In this document: one piece after another, positions 1 through 5,436 of the stretch
How the letters are laid out: each line of letters starts with the position of its first letter
Numbering within the stretch: position 1 is the first letter of the stretch
Assembly (NCBI GenBank): GCA_958349325.1
Contig: CATWCP010000068.1
Coordinates: 1 to 6,018 of the forward strand
Length of the DNA stretch: 6,018 nt
Direction of reading: 5' to 3'
Source: an uncultured Collinsella sp.
GTDB taxonomy: Bacteria; Actinomycetota; Coriobacteriia; Coriobacteriales; Coriobacteriaceae
Notes under the pieces: model-generated
Databases searched by the model: none
What the model was told of the DNA's origin: nothing
Seen by the model: only the letters and a program-made list of their open reading frames with translations
Translations under genes and position numbers: made by a program

Positions 1-2
1 TG

Positions 3-440
3 TTTACCATCACGGATACGATTTTGGACCCGCCGCGGTTTACGTTTTTGCCGGCTATCTACCAGGATGCCACGCATCGCAAGTGGGCCGTACATCAGCG
101 CGGCGGCGAGCCGAAGATTTTTGACTATGCGGACGTGTTGCAGTGCGAAGTAGCCGAGGTGGGCAATCCGGAGGCCGAGGAAGTGGCTTCAAAACAGGAA
201 TTTGCCCAGCGTATCCTGGCAAATCCTGCCAAGGCGGCGAAAATAAACGCTGCCAAGCGTAATATGTGTCTTGGTATGGGCGTTGTTGTGGCGGTTCAGA
301 CGGGAAAAGACGAGGTTTCCAAATTAGAGATTCCCGTTATGACCGACGAAGTCAAACGCGATTCAAGCCTATATAAGTCGTATCGGAATGTCGCCGAGAA
401 GATCAAGGCCGAATTTGATGCCATGGGAGGGCTGGCCTAA
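3..440 (+). CDS. Hypothetical protein, C-terminal part (5' end outside window)
   Basis: The reading frame is open from the first bases of the window to the TAA at 438-440, giving at least 145 residues. A TTG at 24 could serve as a start, but no ribosome binding site precedes it and the frame continues upstream with plausible sequence (FTITDTILDPP), so the gene very likely begins outside the window. The visible part has a short beta-rich stretch (KWAVHQRGGEPKIFDYADV), then an Ala/Lys-rich helix, a small hydrophobic segment (MCLGMGVVVAVQ) and a C-terminal helix after SSLYKSYRNVAEKI. This layout recalls the C-terminal region of DUF4428-type proteins, which carry an N-terminal zinc ribbon, but that part is not visible and the resemblance is weak. 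No signal peptide or catalytic motif is visible. It ends 38 bases before the first regulator with no terminator between, so co-transcription is possible. Function unknown. Confidence 0.7.
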   Translation, partial: FTITDTILDPPRFTFLPAIYQDATHRKWAVHQRGGEPKIFDYADVLQCEVAEVGNPEAEEVASKQEFAQRILANPAKAAKINAAKRNMCLGMGVVVAVQTGKDEVSKLEIPVMTDEVKRDSSLYKSYRNVAEKIKAEFDAMGGLA

Positions 441-478
441 TTTTGGCGGCATACGTGTCTGAATGAGGAGTCTGTGCA

Positions 479-1246
479 ATGGCAGGCGAATCTTATGCAA
501 TTCCCCCCAAAGATTGTGCTGTTGAGGGAATTCTTTGGTATATCCAGCACCATCAGCTTGCCGGCGGCGATCGCCTGCCGGCCGAGCGCGTGCTGTGCGA
601 AGAGATTGGCGTTTCGCGTACGGCGTTGCGTGCCGGTATCACGCGGCTTATCTCGTGTGGAACGCTCGAGAGCCGTCGCGGATCGGGCACGTATGTTTGT
701 CCTCCCAAGCCGCTGAACATCTTCCAGGAAACGTATAACTTTTCCGATGCTGTGCGGACTGCCGGCCTGCACCCCTCTTCTCGTCTGGTTTCCACCGGGA
801 CCATCGAGGCGGATGAGGCGCTTGCCGACAAGCTTGGGGTGGCTGTAGGCGCTCCCTTGCTCCGCATGCAGCGCGTTCGACTTATCGAGGGCGAGCCGGC
901 GTCAATCGAGACCGCTCACGTTAACCTGTCCCTGTGCCCATCGCTTCCCGAGCACGATTTTGAGTGTGAGAGCCTTTACGATGTTTTGCTCAAAGAAGGT
1001 GGCGTGCGCGTTGAGCATGGACGTGAGCATATCTCCATCTCGCGCTTGAACGCCGAAGAGGCCGAGCTGCTCCAGCAAGAAGAGGGAACGCCGGTGTTCT
1101 ATGAGAGCACGATCGAATTTGATAAGGACATGCGTTTTGTGGAGCATTGTAAATCGGTGATTTTGCCCACAAAGTTCCGCTTTGCCGATAACGGCGAAAA
1201 GAACGGCATGAGGAGCGTGGCAGGTGAACAATGGCTGAAACAGTAG
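479..1246 (+). CDS. GntR-family transcriptional regulator, HutC/UTRA type (first of a tandem pair)
   Basis: This 255-residue protein has the two-domain layout of HutC-subfamily GntR regulators. The N-terminal winged helix-turn-helix covers about residues 12-75: LPAERVLCEEIGVSRTALR (33-51) matches the recognition helix region, and RRGSGTYV (66-73) is the wing. Residues of about 85-240 fit a UTRA effector-binding domain, with the usual EGEPASIET segment and the late PVFYESTIEFD strand. UTRA domains commonly bind phosphorylated sugars or amino sugars, and the related FrlR proteins control fructoselysine genes. The ATG at 479 is preceded by GAGGAG at 465-470 with an 8-base gap, which supports this start. 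The 3' end overlaps the next regulator by 16 bases, implying translational coupling. Likely target: the repeat-rich region at 1945-2137 and the catabolic operon behind it. The family assignment is firm; the effector is inferred from neighbours only. Confidence 0.93.
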   Translation: MAGESYAIPPKDCAVEGILWYIQHHQLAGGDRLPAERVLCEEIGVSRTALRAGITRLISCGTLESRRGSGTYVCPPKPLNIFQETYNFSDAVRTAGLHPSSRLVSTGTIEADEALADKLGVAVGAPLLRMQRVRLIEGEPASIETAHVNLSLCPSLPEHDFECESLYDVLLKEGGVRVEHGREHISISRLNAEEAELLQQEEGTPVFYESTIEFDKDMRFVEHCKSVILPTKFRFADNGEKNGMRSVAGEQWLKQ

Positions 1247-1944
1247 ATGCCACCCCGGCTTATATGCGCATTCGACGCCGCGTCGAGGAGCGTATCGAGC
1301 GCGGAATATACCCCACGGGTTCGATGATTCCGTCCGAAAATGAGCTTGCCGAGGAGTTTGGCACGACACGCCTGACTATCCGGAGCGCCGTGGACGAGCT
1401 AGTTCGTCGCGGCCAGATTCGCCGTGTCCGCGGAAAGGGTGCCTTCGTGGCACAGAAGGTGCCCGTTGCGTTTGAGCGTACGAGCGGCTTCCGTGAATCG
1501 GTTCGCGCCTCGGGCGGCGAACCGTCCGTCCGCATTCTGGCGCGCTCCAAGCGTTATGCGGGGCCATACTACGCTGACCTATTTGGCATTGCCGAGGACG
1601 ACCTGCTCTATTCCATTCGACGTCTGAACTGCATTAACGGCGATCCCGTATCGATTGAGATGGCGCTGATCCCCTGTCTGCTGTTCCCGACCATCGAAGA
1701 AATCGACGTGTCGGTGTTCAGTCTGTACGAGACCTATGAGATGTTGGGTCGAAAGCCGGTCATGGCACAGGAAAAGCTCGATATCGAAGCGCTGGGCGCA
1801 CGAGACGCCGGTCTGCTTGGGTTGGAGCAAGGTGACCTTGCCCTGCTGCTGGAGTGCGTGAGTTACGACGCGAGTGGCCAAGCAATTGAGTACGTCAAGT
1901 CATTTAACCGCGGCGATGCGGGTGGATACACCTATACGTACTAG
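1231..1944 (+). CDS. GntR-family transcriptional regulator, HutC/UTRA type (second of a tandem pair)
   Basis: This 237-residue protein is a second HutC-type GntR regulator. The winged helix spans about residues 11-75: IPSENELAEEFGTTRLTIR (33-51) is the helix-turn-helix and RVRGKGAFV (65-73) is the wing. The UTRA domain follows from about residue 80, with INGDPVSIEMALIP matching the conserved ligand-domain core and IEYVKSFNRGD near the end. It is clearly homologous to the preceding regulator but far diverged in sequence, so this is not a recent duplication. The ATG at 1231 lies inside the end of the upstream gene; a weak AGGTG at 1222-1226 sits 4 bases before it, so translation may depend on coupling. 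The next gene starts 193 bases downstream. The pair may respond to two related ligands or act together at one operator region; the sequence does not decide between these. Confidence 0.92.
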   Translation: MAETVDATPAYMRIRRRVEERIERGIYPTGSMIPSENELAEEFGTTRLTIRSAVDELVRRGQIRRVRGKGAFVAQKVPVAFERTSGFRESVRASGGEPSVRILARSKRYAGPYYADLFGIAEDDLLYSIRRLNCINGDPVSIEMALIPCLLFPTIEEIDVSVFSLYETYEMLGRKPVMAQEKLDIEALGARDAGLLGLEQGDLALLLECVSYDASGQAIEYVKSFNRGDAGGYTYTY

Positions 1945-1990
1945 CTGGTGTTTTTGTATAACGGCTGGGAAAACTAAACGATCCTGACCG

Positions 1991-2026
1991 TTGAGCCAGC
2001 TGTATATACAACCTTACAGGGCTCAA
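1991..2026. repeat. Inverted repeat enclosing a GntR/HutC-like palindrome
   Basis: TTGAGCC at 1991-1997 pairs with GGCTCAA at 2020-2026, and inside these CTGTA at 2000-2004 pairs with TACAG at 2015-2019. Together they form a two-part stem with a 10-base loop and a small AG bulge on the left. The left inner arm overlaps a perfect palindrome, TGTATATACA at 2001-2010, whose core GTATATAC fits the GTnTAnAC pattern known for HutC-type operators. The element is followed by AAAATCG rather than a T-run, so it is not a Rho-independent terminator on the + strand. It could be a DNA operator, an RNA leader structure, or both; the operator reading is favoured by the two adjacent regulators. Confidence 0.5.
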
Positions 2027-2067
2027 AATCGACCGTTCACCGAAGGGAATAAATTAATCGACAAAGA

Positions 2068-2109
2068 GGTATCAAAAAGCCGTAACCTGTAATCGTGATT
2101 GGTATCAAA
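2068..2109. repeat. Pair of 9-base direct repeats, GGTATCAAA
   Basis: GGTATCAAA occurs at 2068-2076 and again at 2101-2109. The 33-base offset places both copies on about the same face of the DNA helix. The downstream copy is part of the near-palindrome at 2099-2115; the upstream copy lacks the right-hand ATAC half. This suggests one full and one half binding site, but chance cannot be excluded in so short a region. Confidence 0.4.
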
Positions 2110-2115
2110 TACTAA
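2099..2115. promoter_or_regulatory. Candidate operator: near-palindrome TTGGTATCAAATACTAA
   Basis: Seven-base arms (TTGGTAT and ATACTAA) match at six of seven positions around a CAA centre. The inner GTAT/ATAC half-sites resemble those of UTRA-type GntR operators. Its left part, GGTATCAAA at 2101-2109, is a direct repeat of 2068-2076, 33 bases upstream, which is about three helical turns. It lies 22 bases before the proposed start codon of the first SIS gene and just upstream of its ribosome binding site, so a bound repressor could block transcription initiation or early elongation. Operator function is inference from shape and position. Confidence 0.45.
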
Positions 2116-2124
2116 TGATTTGTT

Positions 2125-2132
2125 GGGAGGTG
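2125..2132 (+). promoter_or_regulatory. Ribosome binding site fixing the start of the first SIS gene
   Basis: GGGAGGTG lies 5 bases before the ATG at 2138 and is the strongest Shine-Dalgarno match nearby. It decides in favour of 2138 over the in-frame TTG at 2099, which has no such site and would place the operator-like repeat inside the coding sequence. Confidence 0.8.
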
Positions 2133-2137
2133 AGACG

Positions 2138-3253
2138 ATGAAGATGCTCGATTACGTTCAACTCGCCCATGTGCGCATGGGAGAGAACCTCGAGTGTTCG
2201 TCTGAGTTGGTAGCGCAGCTCGTTGATATTTTCCAGTCTGGTTCTTTTAACGCACTGCGCATCGTTGCTTCGGGTTCGTCGCGCCATGCCGCCGATTGCG
2301 CCCGCGATTACCTGCAAGACGCGCTGCAGATGCAGGTATCCGTTGTGACGCCCGAGGCCTTCGTCGATTTTGAGCACATCTATCCGCAGCATGCGCTCAA
2401 CATCGCCGTCTCTCAGAGCGGCTATTCGACCAATACGATTGCGGCGCTCGATTACATGCGCGCGCACGATATGCCTGCGGTTGCGCTCACGGCAAATGTC
2501 GAGGCTCCCATCAAGGAGCACACTGACATCGTTCTTGACTACGGCGTGGGCGTCGAGTCGGTGGACTTTGTGACCTTGGGCGTCGAGGTCCTCGTCGAGT
2601 ACCTGGTGCTCTTTGGCATCTACGGCGGTCAAGCGCGCGGAACGATTGATGTCGAGGGCGTTGCCCAACGTCTTGACGACCTGCGCGAGGCCATTCGAGC
2701 CAACGCCACCATGTGCGAGACAGCCGAGGCATATGTTCAAGACCACATGCTCGAGCTTTCTGAGCACACGCCCGCCATGGTCGTCGGCAACGGCCCCAAC
2801 TATGGCGTTGCCGAAGAGGCGGCCCTCAAGCTGAGCGAGACCATCAAGATTCCTGCCATGCATCACGAAGGCGAGGAGTTCGTCCACGGTCCCGAGATGC
2901 AGATCGTTCCGGGCTATCTGGTGTTTATCGTCGACGATCCGCAGGGGTCGGAGCGTCTTGCGAATATCGCCGATGCGCTATCGAACGTTACGACAAAAAC
3001 GGTGCTGCTCACGGCCCATCCCAAGGGTAGGGCTCACGAGGTTGCGGTGCCTCAGGTGGCTCCGCTGCTCAGCGCAATTCCCAATCTTGTGTTCTTCCAG
3101 ACGATTGCGGCCATGATAGCCGAGCGTCTGAAGTCATGGGACGTGCACCCGTATCTTGATGCCGTCTCCAAGCAAATGGAGGTCAAGGCAGAGGGCTACG
3201 AAGAGTCAGTCAATGCGCTTAAGGCCAAAGCGGCCGAGTGTTACGGAATGTAA
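2138..3253 (+). CDS. GlmS-like SIS-domain sugar-phosphate protein, probable Amadori-product (glucoselysine-6-phosphate-type) deglycase
   Basis: This 371-residue cytoplasmic protein matches the isomerase half of glucosamine-6-phosphate synthase (GlmS) without the glutaminase half. The first SIS domain has SGSSRHAA (45-52) and the phosphosugar-binding SQSGYSTNT (92-100); the second has GNGPNYGVAEEAALKLSE (217-234). Glu234 and His250 (EFVHGPE) are 16 residues apart, the spacing of the catalytic Glu488/His504 pair of E. coli GlmS, so the active site looks intact. Proteins of this kind include GfrF, the Salmonella glucoselysine-6-phosphate deglycase, and other sugar-amine phosphate deglycases or deaminases. 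The start at 2138 is set by the strong ribosome binding site at 2125-2132. It heads the operon, 59 bases before the FrlB-like gene and upstream of the PTS genes. The fold and active site are visible; the exact substrate is inferred from the neighbours. Alternatives are a glucosamine-6-phosphate deaminase or isomerase. Confidence 0.85.
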   Translation: MKMLDYVQLAHVRMGENLECSSELVAQLVDIFQSGSFNALRIVASGSSRHAADCARDYLQDALQMQVSVVTPEAFVDFEHIYPQHALNIAVSQSGYSTNTIAALDYMRAHDMPAVALTANVEAPIKEHTDIVLDYGVGVESVDFVTLGVEVLVEYLVLFGIYGGQARGTIDVEGVAQRLDDLREAIRANATMCETAEAYVQDHMLELSEHTPAMVVGNGPNYGVAEEAALKLSETIKIPAMHHEGEEFVHGPEMQIVPGYLVFIVDDPQGSERLANIADALSNVTTKTVLLTAHPKGRAHEVAVPQVAPLLSAIPNLVFFQTIAAMIAERLKSWDVHPYLDAVSKQMEVKAEGYEESVNALKAKAAECYGM

Positions 3254-3254
3254 G

Positions 3255-3298
3255 CGGGTTTGATGCCCGTTGGCATGGGGGATGTGGAAACAACCCCA
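3255..3298 (+). other. Two small hairpins in the gap before the FrlB-like gene
   Basis: CGGG (3255-3258) can pair with CCCG (3266-3269) around a 7-base loop. TGGGG (3276-3280) can pair with CCCCA (3294-3298), with an inner TGT/ACA pairing closing a GGAA tetraloop at 3286-3289. The second ends two bases before the Shine-Dalgarno AAGGAG at 3301-3306 and leaves it free. Neither is followed by a T-run. They may stabilise or set processing of the mRNA, but the stems are short and this is a guess. Confidence 0.35.
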
Positions 3299-3312
3299 GA
3301 AAGGAGAGACAA

Positions 3313-4374
3313 ATGAAGGAAACCGAGAAGATCGAGATCATGCATTTCGACCAGGAGGGCTATCTCGAGGACGGTAAGGCGCTCTACGAGACCGGCAAGA
3401 AGATGACCGCGCTCGCCGACAAGGTCGCCGACGAGGGCTACGACGCCGTGTTCCTGATGGGCGTCGGCGGCACCTGGGACGAGCTCATGCAGCTCGAGTA
3501 CCTCATGAACAAGTTCGGCGACCGCGACCTCGAGGTCTACCTGATCCACGCCGCCGAGTGGAACGTCATGGGCCACAAGCGCATGACCGAGCGCTCCGTC
3601 GTGCTGACCGCCTCCGAGTCCGGCACCACCCCCGAGGTGCTCGAGGCCATCGGCAAGATGAAGGAGATGGGCGTGCGCGTCTTCGCCATGACCAACCCCG
3701 AGGGCAAGATCGGCCGCGCCGTGGGCGCCGAGAACTGCGTCATGATGGCCTCCGACCACGGCGCCGGCGGCTGCGAGAAGGGCTACTACCTCGCCGACTG
3801 CTTCGGCCTGCGCCTGCTCAACCGCCGCGGCTGCTTCCCCAAGTTCGACCTGTTCATCGAGCAGACGAGGGACGTCTGGAAGGACATGCTCGACATCCGC
3901 AAGCGCTTCGAGCCGCGCGCCGAGGAGCTCGCCAAGAAGTACGCCCTGGCCCCCTACACCATGTTCATCGGCTCCGGCGCCCTGTGGGGCGAGACCATCC
4001 TGTTCTCGATGTGCATCCTCGAGGAGATGCAGTGGAAGCGCACCCGCTACATCACCTCGGCCGACTTCTTCCACGGCACCCTCGAGCTCGTGGAGCCCGG
4101 CGTCCCGGTCTTCCTGTTCATGGGCGAGGACGAGAACCGCAAGCTCGACGAGCGCGTCCGCGCCTTCCTCAACCGCGGCGTGACCGGCGACACCGACATC
4201 AACATCATCGACACCGCCGAGTTCGCGATCCCCGGCCTTGACGACGAGTTCCGCGTCATCGTCTCCCCGTGGATTCTGACGGTGCTCGTGACCGACCGCC
4301 TGGCTCGCTACTACGAGACGGTCACCAAGCACAACCTCAAGTATCGTCGCTACTATCACCAGTTCGACTACTAA
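3313..4374 (+). CDS. FrlB/GfrE-like SIS-domain fructoselysine-6-phosphate deglycase
   Basis: The 353-residue product resembles E. coli FrlB (about 340 residues), which splits fructoselysine 6-phosphate into glucose 6-phosphate and lysine. The first SIS domain shows GVGGTWDE (50-57) and SESGTTPE (101-108); the second begins near GSGALWGE (220-227). The SADFFHGTLELVEPGVP segment parallels SGEFRHGPLEIVEPGVP of FrlB, and the C-terminal RRYYHQFDY parallels RRYYGGLVEY. Glu238 and His254 are 16 residues apart, matching the catalytic pair of the related deglycase FraB (Glu214/His230). The start at 3313 follows AAGGAG at 3301-3306 with a 6-base gap; an upstream in-frame GTG at 3238 would overlap the previous gene and lacks support. 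It sits between the GlmS-like gene and the PTS genes. Its base use is extraordinary: codons 22-308 all end in G or C, unlike its neighbours. Family is firm; the precise amine partner is inferred. Confidence 0.9.
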   Translation: MKETEKIEIMHFDQEGYLEDGKALYETGKKMTALADKVADEGYDAVFLMGVGGTWDELMQLEYLMNKFGDRDLEVYLIHAAEWNVMGHKRMTERSVVLTASESGTTPEVLEAIGKMKEMGVRVFAMTNPEGKIGRAVGAENCVMMASDHGAGGCEKGYYLADCFGLRLLNRRGCFPKFDLFIEQTRDVWKDMLDIRKRFEPRAEELAKKYALAPYTMFIGSGALWGETILFSMCILEEMQWKRTRYITSADFFHGTLELVEPGVPVFLFMGEDENRKLDERVRAFLNRGVTGDTDINIIDTAEFAIPGLDDEFRVIVSPWILTVLVTDRLARYYETVTKHNLKYRRYYHQFDY

Positions 4375-4418
4375 AAAACGGGTGTGGGACCGTGCCGGGC
4401 TATTGAGAGGAACACAGA

Positions 4419-4838
4419 ATGAGACAGTACATCATCGCCAGCCATGCGCACTTCGCTACCGGCATCAAGGAGAGCGTCGAGCTGCTCTCGGGCGCTCGCG
4501 ACAACGTCCACGATCTTTCGATGTTCGTCGATGGCCGCATGGACGTGGCCGAGGAGGCCCAAAAACTGCTGGCAGGCATGTCTGCTGACGATGATGTCGT
4601 TGTCTGCACCGACCTCTTTGGCGGCAGCGTCAACAACGAGTTCACCAAGATCGTCCAGACGCGTCCCCGCACGTACCTCGTTACCAACATGAACCTTCCT
4701 CTCCTCATCCAGCTGCTGTTCTCTGACGAGTCGGCGCCGGTTGAGGAGACGATTCGCGCCATCGTCGCTGCGGACGATACGCGCGTGAAGTTTGTCAACG
4801 ATCTTTTGGTCGATGGCGACGAGGAAGAAGAGTTCTAA
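4419..4838 (+). CDS. PTS EIIA component, mannose/sorbose family
   Basis: The 139-residue protein is a single-domain EIIA of the mannose-type PTS. It accepts a phosphate from HPr and passes it to EIIB in the cytoplasm. His9 in IIASHAHFATGI aligns with the phosphorylated His10 of the E. coli ManX EIIA domain, and CTDLFGGSVNNEF (about 63-75) is the conserved second loop of the family. The length is normal for a free-standing EIIA domain. The tail is very acidic (DGDEEEEF). The ATG at 4419 follows GAGAGG at 4405-4410 with an 8-base gap. It lies 44 bases after the FrlB-like gene and 57 before EIIB, consistent with one operon. Substrate specificity does not reside in EIIA; a role in sugar-amine uptake is inferred from the adjacent deglycases. 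Confidence 0.93.
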   Translation: MRQYIIASHAHFATGIKESVELLSGARDNVHDLSMFVDGRMDVAEEAQKLLAGMSADDDVVVCTDLFGGSVNNEFTKIVQTRPRTYLVTNMNLPLLIQLLFSDESAPVEETIRAIVAADDTRVKFVNDLLVDGDEEEEF

Positions 4839-4858
4839 TCCGCAGCACCTACTGACAC

Positions 4859-4890
4859 GCCGTAAGACGGCACAAGACCTTTGGGGGGTC
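4859..4890 (+). other. Hairpins overlapping the ribosome binding site of the EIIB gene
   Basis: GCCGT (4859-4863) and ACGGC (4867-4871) form a perfect 5-base-pair stem with a 3-base loop. Directly after it, GACC (4876-4879) can pair with GGTC (4887-4890), which would place most of the G-run Shine-Dalgarno (GGGGGG, 4883-4888) in a loop and two of its bases in the stem. This could lower EIIB translation slightly. The stems are short, so the effect is uncertain. Confidence 0.3.
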
Positions 4891-4895
4891 ACATT

Positions 4896-5378
4896 ATGAT
4901 TCAGCTACTTCGCGTTGACCATCGCCTGCTTCATGGCCAGGTCGCAGTTTCCTGGGTTCAGGGCCTTGGCTCCAACTGCATCTTCTGCGTGGGCGATAAG
5001 GTCGCTAACGACCCGGTGTGGAAGACGACGCTCAAGATGGGCAAGCCTGCCGGCTGCAAGCTCGTCATCAAAGATATGGAGCATGCAATCGAAGCTATCA
5101 ACTCGGGCGTGACCGACAAGTACAAGATGATCATCTGTGTCGCCACTATTGCTGAGGCAAAGCAGCTTGTTGAGGGCTGCCCGCAGATCAAGTCGGTCAA
5201 CCTGGGCAACACCAAGCCCAAGGACGAGAAGCGTCCCGATGCTCGTCAGGTCTCTCGTCAGATCTTCCTGACCGCGGCCGAGGAAGCCGATGTGCGCGAG
5301 ATGCTGGATCGTGGCGTTGAGGTCGAGATTCGACCCCTGGCCGATGACCCCAAGGTCGACTGCGCCAGCGTGCTCTAG
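4896..5378 (+). CDS. PTS EIIB component, mannose/sorbose family
   Basis: This 160-residue cytoplasmic protein is the EIIB phosphocarrier of a mannose-type PTS; it takes phosphate from EIIA and phosphorylates the sugar carried by EIIC/EIID. The N-terminal motif LLRVDHRLLHGQV is diagnostic: His13 of LLHGQV is the expected phosphorylated histidine. The rest fits the family, including NDPVWK and VNLGNTKPKDEKRPDARQV, the usual glycine loop region. The length is typical. The ATG at 4896 is preceded by GGGGGG at 4883-4888 with a 7-base gap; an in-frame TTG at 4881 lies next to that site and is not a credible start. It is 57 bases after EIIA and 58 before EIIC. In this family EIIB with EIIC/EIID helps set specificity, but the substrate cannot be read from the sequence alone. 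Confidence 0.94.
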   Translation: MIQLLRVDHRLLHGQVAVSWVQGLGSNCIFCVGDKVANDPVWKTTLKMGKPAGCKLVIKDMEHAIEAINSGVTDKYKMIICVATIAEAKQLVEGCPQIKSVNLGNTKPKDEKRPDARQVSRQIFLTAAEEADVREMLDRGVEVEIRPLADDPKVDCASVL

Positions 5379-5389
5379 GCGTTCAATTT

Positions 5390-5409
5390 CGAAGAGTCTG
5401 AGCTCTTCG
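5390..5409 (+). other. Perfect 7-bp hairpin between the EIIB and EIIC genes
   Basis: CGAAGAG (5390-5396) and CTCTTCG (5403-5409) form a perfect seven-base-pair stem with a six-base loop TCTGAG. It begins 11 bases after the EIIB stop codon and ends 27 bases before the EIIC start. No T-run follows, so it is not a standard terminator. Its place between a soluble and a membrane component suggests a role in mRNA processing or stability, but this is inferred. Confidence 0.5.
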
Positions 5410-5436
5410 TAGTGTCCTATTAGGAAAGGGGGATAT

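Larger units (their letters stand above)
1945..2137 (+). promoter_or_regulatory. Repeat-rich non-coding region upstream of the catabolic operon
   Basis: The 193 bases between the second regulator and the first SIS gene are less GC-rich than the genes and contain several inverted and direct repeats, listed separately. This is the largest gap in the window and is the natural site for the operon promoter and for binding by the two GntR regulators. I could not find a pair of -35/-10 boxes with good sequence and spacing: TCGACC at 2029-2034 and TCGACA at 2058-2063 are -35-like, but their downstream -10 candidates are poor. No run of T follows any hairpin, so there is no recognisable intrinsic terminator for the regulator genes either. 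The regulatory role is inferred from position and repeats. Confidence 0.6.

Noticed and set aside
1945..2026. Intrinsic terminator after the second regulator gene
   Set aside because: The hairpin at 1991-2026 is not followed by a T-run, and the short T-run at 1952-1956 is not preceded by a stem.
2089..2102. Catabolite-response-like site TGTAATCGTGATTG
   Set aside because: The left half matches the cre consensus but three positions in the right half do not, and CcpA-type control is not established for this probable lineage.
2099..2137. Upstream TTG start for the GlmS-like protein
   Set aside because: It has no ribosome binding site and would put the operator-like repeat and the strong GGGAGGTG site inside the coding sequence; the ATG at 2138 is better supported.
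2105..2887. 260-codon minus-strand frame opposite the GlmS-like gene
   Set aside because: No recognisable domain, and it lies opposite a well-supported SIS-domain gene; treated as a shadow frame.
3238..3312. Upstream GTG start for the FrlB-like protein
   Set aside because: It overlaps the end of the previous gene, gives an extension unlike the family and ignores the AAGGAG placed correctly for the ATG at 3313.
3558..4241. 227-codon + strand frame inside the FrlB-like gene
   Set aside because: The translation is dominated by Arg, His, Gly and Pro, as expected from a shifted frame of very GC-rich DNA, and the true frame encodes a clear SIS protein.
3241..4359. Long open frame (372 codons) on the minus strand across the FrlB-like gene
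   Set aside because: When nearly all + strand codons end in G or C, the opposing codons start with C or G and cannot be stops, so this open frame is a by-product of codon bias. Its translation is a low-complexity mix of Leu, Val, Ala, Glu, His and Gly.
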